Source of the DNA: a bacterium
GTDB lineage: Bacteria > Vulcanimicrobiota > Xenobia > RGZZ01
Assembly: GCA_021782195.1 (NCBI GenBank)
Contig: JAJXVI010000095.1
Span: 1 to 7,714, forward strand
Reading direction: 5' to 3'
DNA length: 7,714 nt
Shown piece after piece: positions 6,609-7,714 of the stretch. Below the pieces are notes generated by a model. The model saw only the letters and a program-made list of their open reading frames with translations. It was not told where the DNA came from and ran no database searches. The position numbers and the translations under genes were made by a program. Positions within the stretch are counted from its first letter, which is position 1. Each line of letters starts with the position of its first letter.

Positions 6609-6739
6609 GCCACGGGTCACGCGACGCGTGGGCGGCGACAGGCTCGCGCGCGGCGAGAGGTTGAAACGAGGCCGTACAGGAGAGGTTTCGCGCTAAAAGC
6701 TTGCACGAGGAGAACGCCGTCGTGGACCGGATCGGCCCT

Positions 6740-6760
6740 GACTGATCCCAGCGGTCAGTC
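6740..6760. repeat. Short inverted repeat at the end of ybaK
   Basis: GACTGATC (6740-6747) and GGTCAGTC (6753-6760) form an 8-bp stem, with one G-U wobble on the plus strand, and a 5-nt loop. It includes the ybaK stop codon and lies between two convergent genes, where a terminator would be expected. There is no T-run on either side, so an intrinsic terminator is not established. Confidence 0.25.
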
Positions 6761-7231
6761 GCGCTCCACGTCTACCAGTTGCGGCGAGAGCAGGCGCACG
6801 ATTTCGTGTGGAGACAGTCCAACCAGAAATCCACGCGCACCTCCGTTGATGTAGACCTTCTCAAGCTCGAGAAGGGTTGACTGCATGTAGACTTTCATCG
6901 AGTGACGCGTCCCAAATGGACTGGTTCCTCCCACCCGGTACCCAGAGTGGCGCTCCGCCACGTCCGCACGGCAGGGAGTCACGCTGCGAACACCGATCTG
7001 TCGCGCGAGCGCCCGGGTCGAGACCTCGTGGTCCCCGTGCATGAGCACGATGAGCGGGTGCGCGAGGTGGTCTTCCATGATGAGCGTTTTCACAACGCAA
7101 TGCTCACTTACGCCGAGGGCCTGGGCGGAGGTCTGTGTACCTCCATGCTCTACGTAACGATACAGGTGCGGTGAAAAGGCGACGCCGGCTGCCTTCAGGC
7201 TGCCCGCGCGGTTGTAGAACTGCGTGTCCAT
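6755..7231 (-). CDS. ybaK: YbaK/EbsC-family aminoacyl-tRNA deacylase (Cys-tRNA(Pro) type)
   Basis: This 158-residue protein covers a whole single-domain YbaK/EbsC protein, the usual length. These free-standing editing enzymes hydrolyse misacylated tRNA, classically Cys-tRNA(Pro) made by prolyl-tRNA synthetase, in the cytoplasm. Family marks are LKAAGVAFSPH (12-22), EHGGT (28-32), VVKTLIMED (46-54, with K48 as the expected conserved lysine), LIVLMHGDHEVS (60-71), RHSGYRVGGTSPFGTR (94-109), VYINGGARGFLVGLSP (126-141) and VRLL (145-148). The reading frame stays open upstream to 7495, but I choose the ATG at 7231. It has AGGA seven nt upstream, the domain begins just after it, and the upstream frame is antisense to an MFS transporter. 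The exact tRNA substrate (Cys versus Ala or other) cannot be settled by eye. Confidence 0.92.
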   Translation of the reverse strand: MDTQFYNRAGSLKAAGVAFSPHLYRYVEHGGTQTSAQALGVSEHCVVKTLIMEDHLAHPLIVLMHGDHEVSTRALARQIGVRSVTPCRADVAERHSGYRVGGTSPFGTRHSMKVYMQSTLLELEKVYINGGARGFLVGLSPHEIVRLLSPQLVDVERD

Positions 7232-7277
7232 CTCGGCTTCCTGGTTCTCGGTGTTCTGGCAGTTGGTGCCGGTGTAG

Positions 7278-7714
7278 CCCTGGCTGCTGCTGGGGTTCAC
7301 CTTTCTGATCGGGGCGGGGCAGGCGCTGTATAACCCGCCCTGGCAGGCCAGCATGGGCGATCTGGTGCCGCGCGCCGATCTGCCCGCCGCCGTCACGCTG
7401 AACTCGGTGGGCTTCAATCTGATGCGCAGCGTCGGCCCGGCGGCGGGCGGGTTCATCGTGGCGGCTTTCGGCGCTGCGGCGGCCTTTGCCGTCAATGCGG
7501 CCAGCTATATCCCCCTGTTGGGCGCGCTGCTGCGCTGGCGCCCCGTCATCGCCCCCCGCACCGCCCCGCCCTAGGCGTTCCTGCCCGCCGTTTCCGCCGG
7601 GCTGCGCTATGTCCTTTTGTCGCCCAACCTGATAAAGGTGATCGGCCGCGGCGCGCTGTTCGGCTTTGCCGCCGTCGCGGTGCTGGCGCTGCTGCCCTTG
7701 GTCGCCAAGTCCCA
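7278..7714 (+). pseudogene. MFS transporter fragment, no 5' end and interrupted by TAG
   Basis: From 7278 the frame reads PWLLLGFTFLIGAGQAL, then NPPWQASMGDLVPR, AVTLNSVGFNLMRSVGPAAGG and AAFAVNAASYIPLL. This is the middle of an MFS_3/EntS-like exporter, a 12-helix proton-driven efflux protein. TAG at 7572-7574 interrupts it, but the same frame goes on with AFLPAVSAGLRYV, SPNLIKV and ALLPLVAKS to the window edge. A second TAG (7275-7277) directly precedes the recognisable part, and the first four or so helices of the family are missing. The ATG at 7353 is an internal Met, not a start. The G/C-ending codons contrast with the T-richer codons just upstream. Either this is a decayed, truncated gene, or foreign sequence joined during assembly at about 7241-7277. 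Confidence 0.75.

Noticed and set aside
6618..6630. CACGC-gac-GCGTG hairpin just after the hypothetical gene
   Set aside because: Only a 5-bp stem and no T-run, so it does not support a terminator call.
7232..7495. N-terminal extension of YbaK, including an EGF-like GYTGTNC match
   Set aside because: The extension is largely antisense to MFS coding sequence; one short match without the EGF cysteine pattern is chance, and the ATG at 7231 has its own ribosome site.
7353..7574. Small 73-residue membrane protein as an independent gene
   Set aside because: MFS-family sequence extends both upstream of the ATG and downstream of the TAG in the same frame, so this is a slice of a broken transporter.

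Overview
The window is high-GC DNA with clear Shine-Dalgarno-led genes. A protein with a PEP-CTERM/exosortase sorting tail points to a Gram-negative bacterium. A bacterial kynurenine-monooxygenase-like flavoenzyme and a PP2C phosphatase fit this, but I cannot name a phylum from these genes. No RNA genes, CRISPR arrays, insertion sequences or replication origins were found.

Layout, left to right. (1) 99-1526 (+): FAD-dependent monooxygenase of the kynurenine 3-monooxygenase family, with a plausible sigma70 promoter just upstream. (2) 1456-2295 (-): secreted PEP-CTERM protein, convergent with the monooxygenase and overlapping its 3' end by 71 bp. (3) 2296-2873: gene-poor stretch with two perfect palindromes and a 69-bp tandem repeat that runs into the end of the next gene. 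(4) 2874-5171 (-): large protein with a degenerate kinase-like N-terminus, a long Ala/Pro/Ser-rich linker and an intact PP2C phosphatase domain. (5) 5172-5510: divergent intergenic region with a candidate promoter and an 11-bp-spaced direct repeat. (6) 5511-6608 (+): unrecognised protein with two hydrophobic segments between disordered ends. (7) 6755-7231 (-): YbaK/EbsC-type aminoacyl-tRNA deacylase. (8) about 7278-7714 (+): headless MFS transporter remnant, broken by an in-frame TAG and running off the window.

The genes do not form an operon: the five intact genes alternate in strand, and each appears to be its own transcription unit. The only suggestive pairing is the phosphatase and the membrane-inserting protein, which diverge from a shared 339-bp region and might be co-regulated. 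The points most worth a second look are: the monooxygenase has lost three of the four residues that bind the kynurenine carboxylate; the phosphatase carries a pseudokinase-like N-terminus; the 69-bp repeat copies the phosphatase stop codon in frame; and the abrupt YbaK/MFS junction may be a recombination scar or an assembly chimera.
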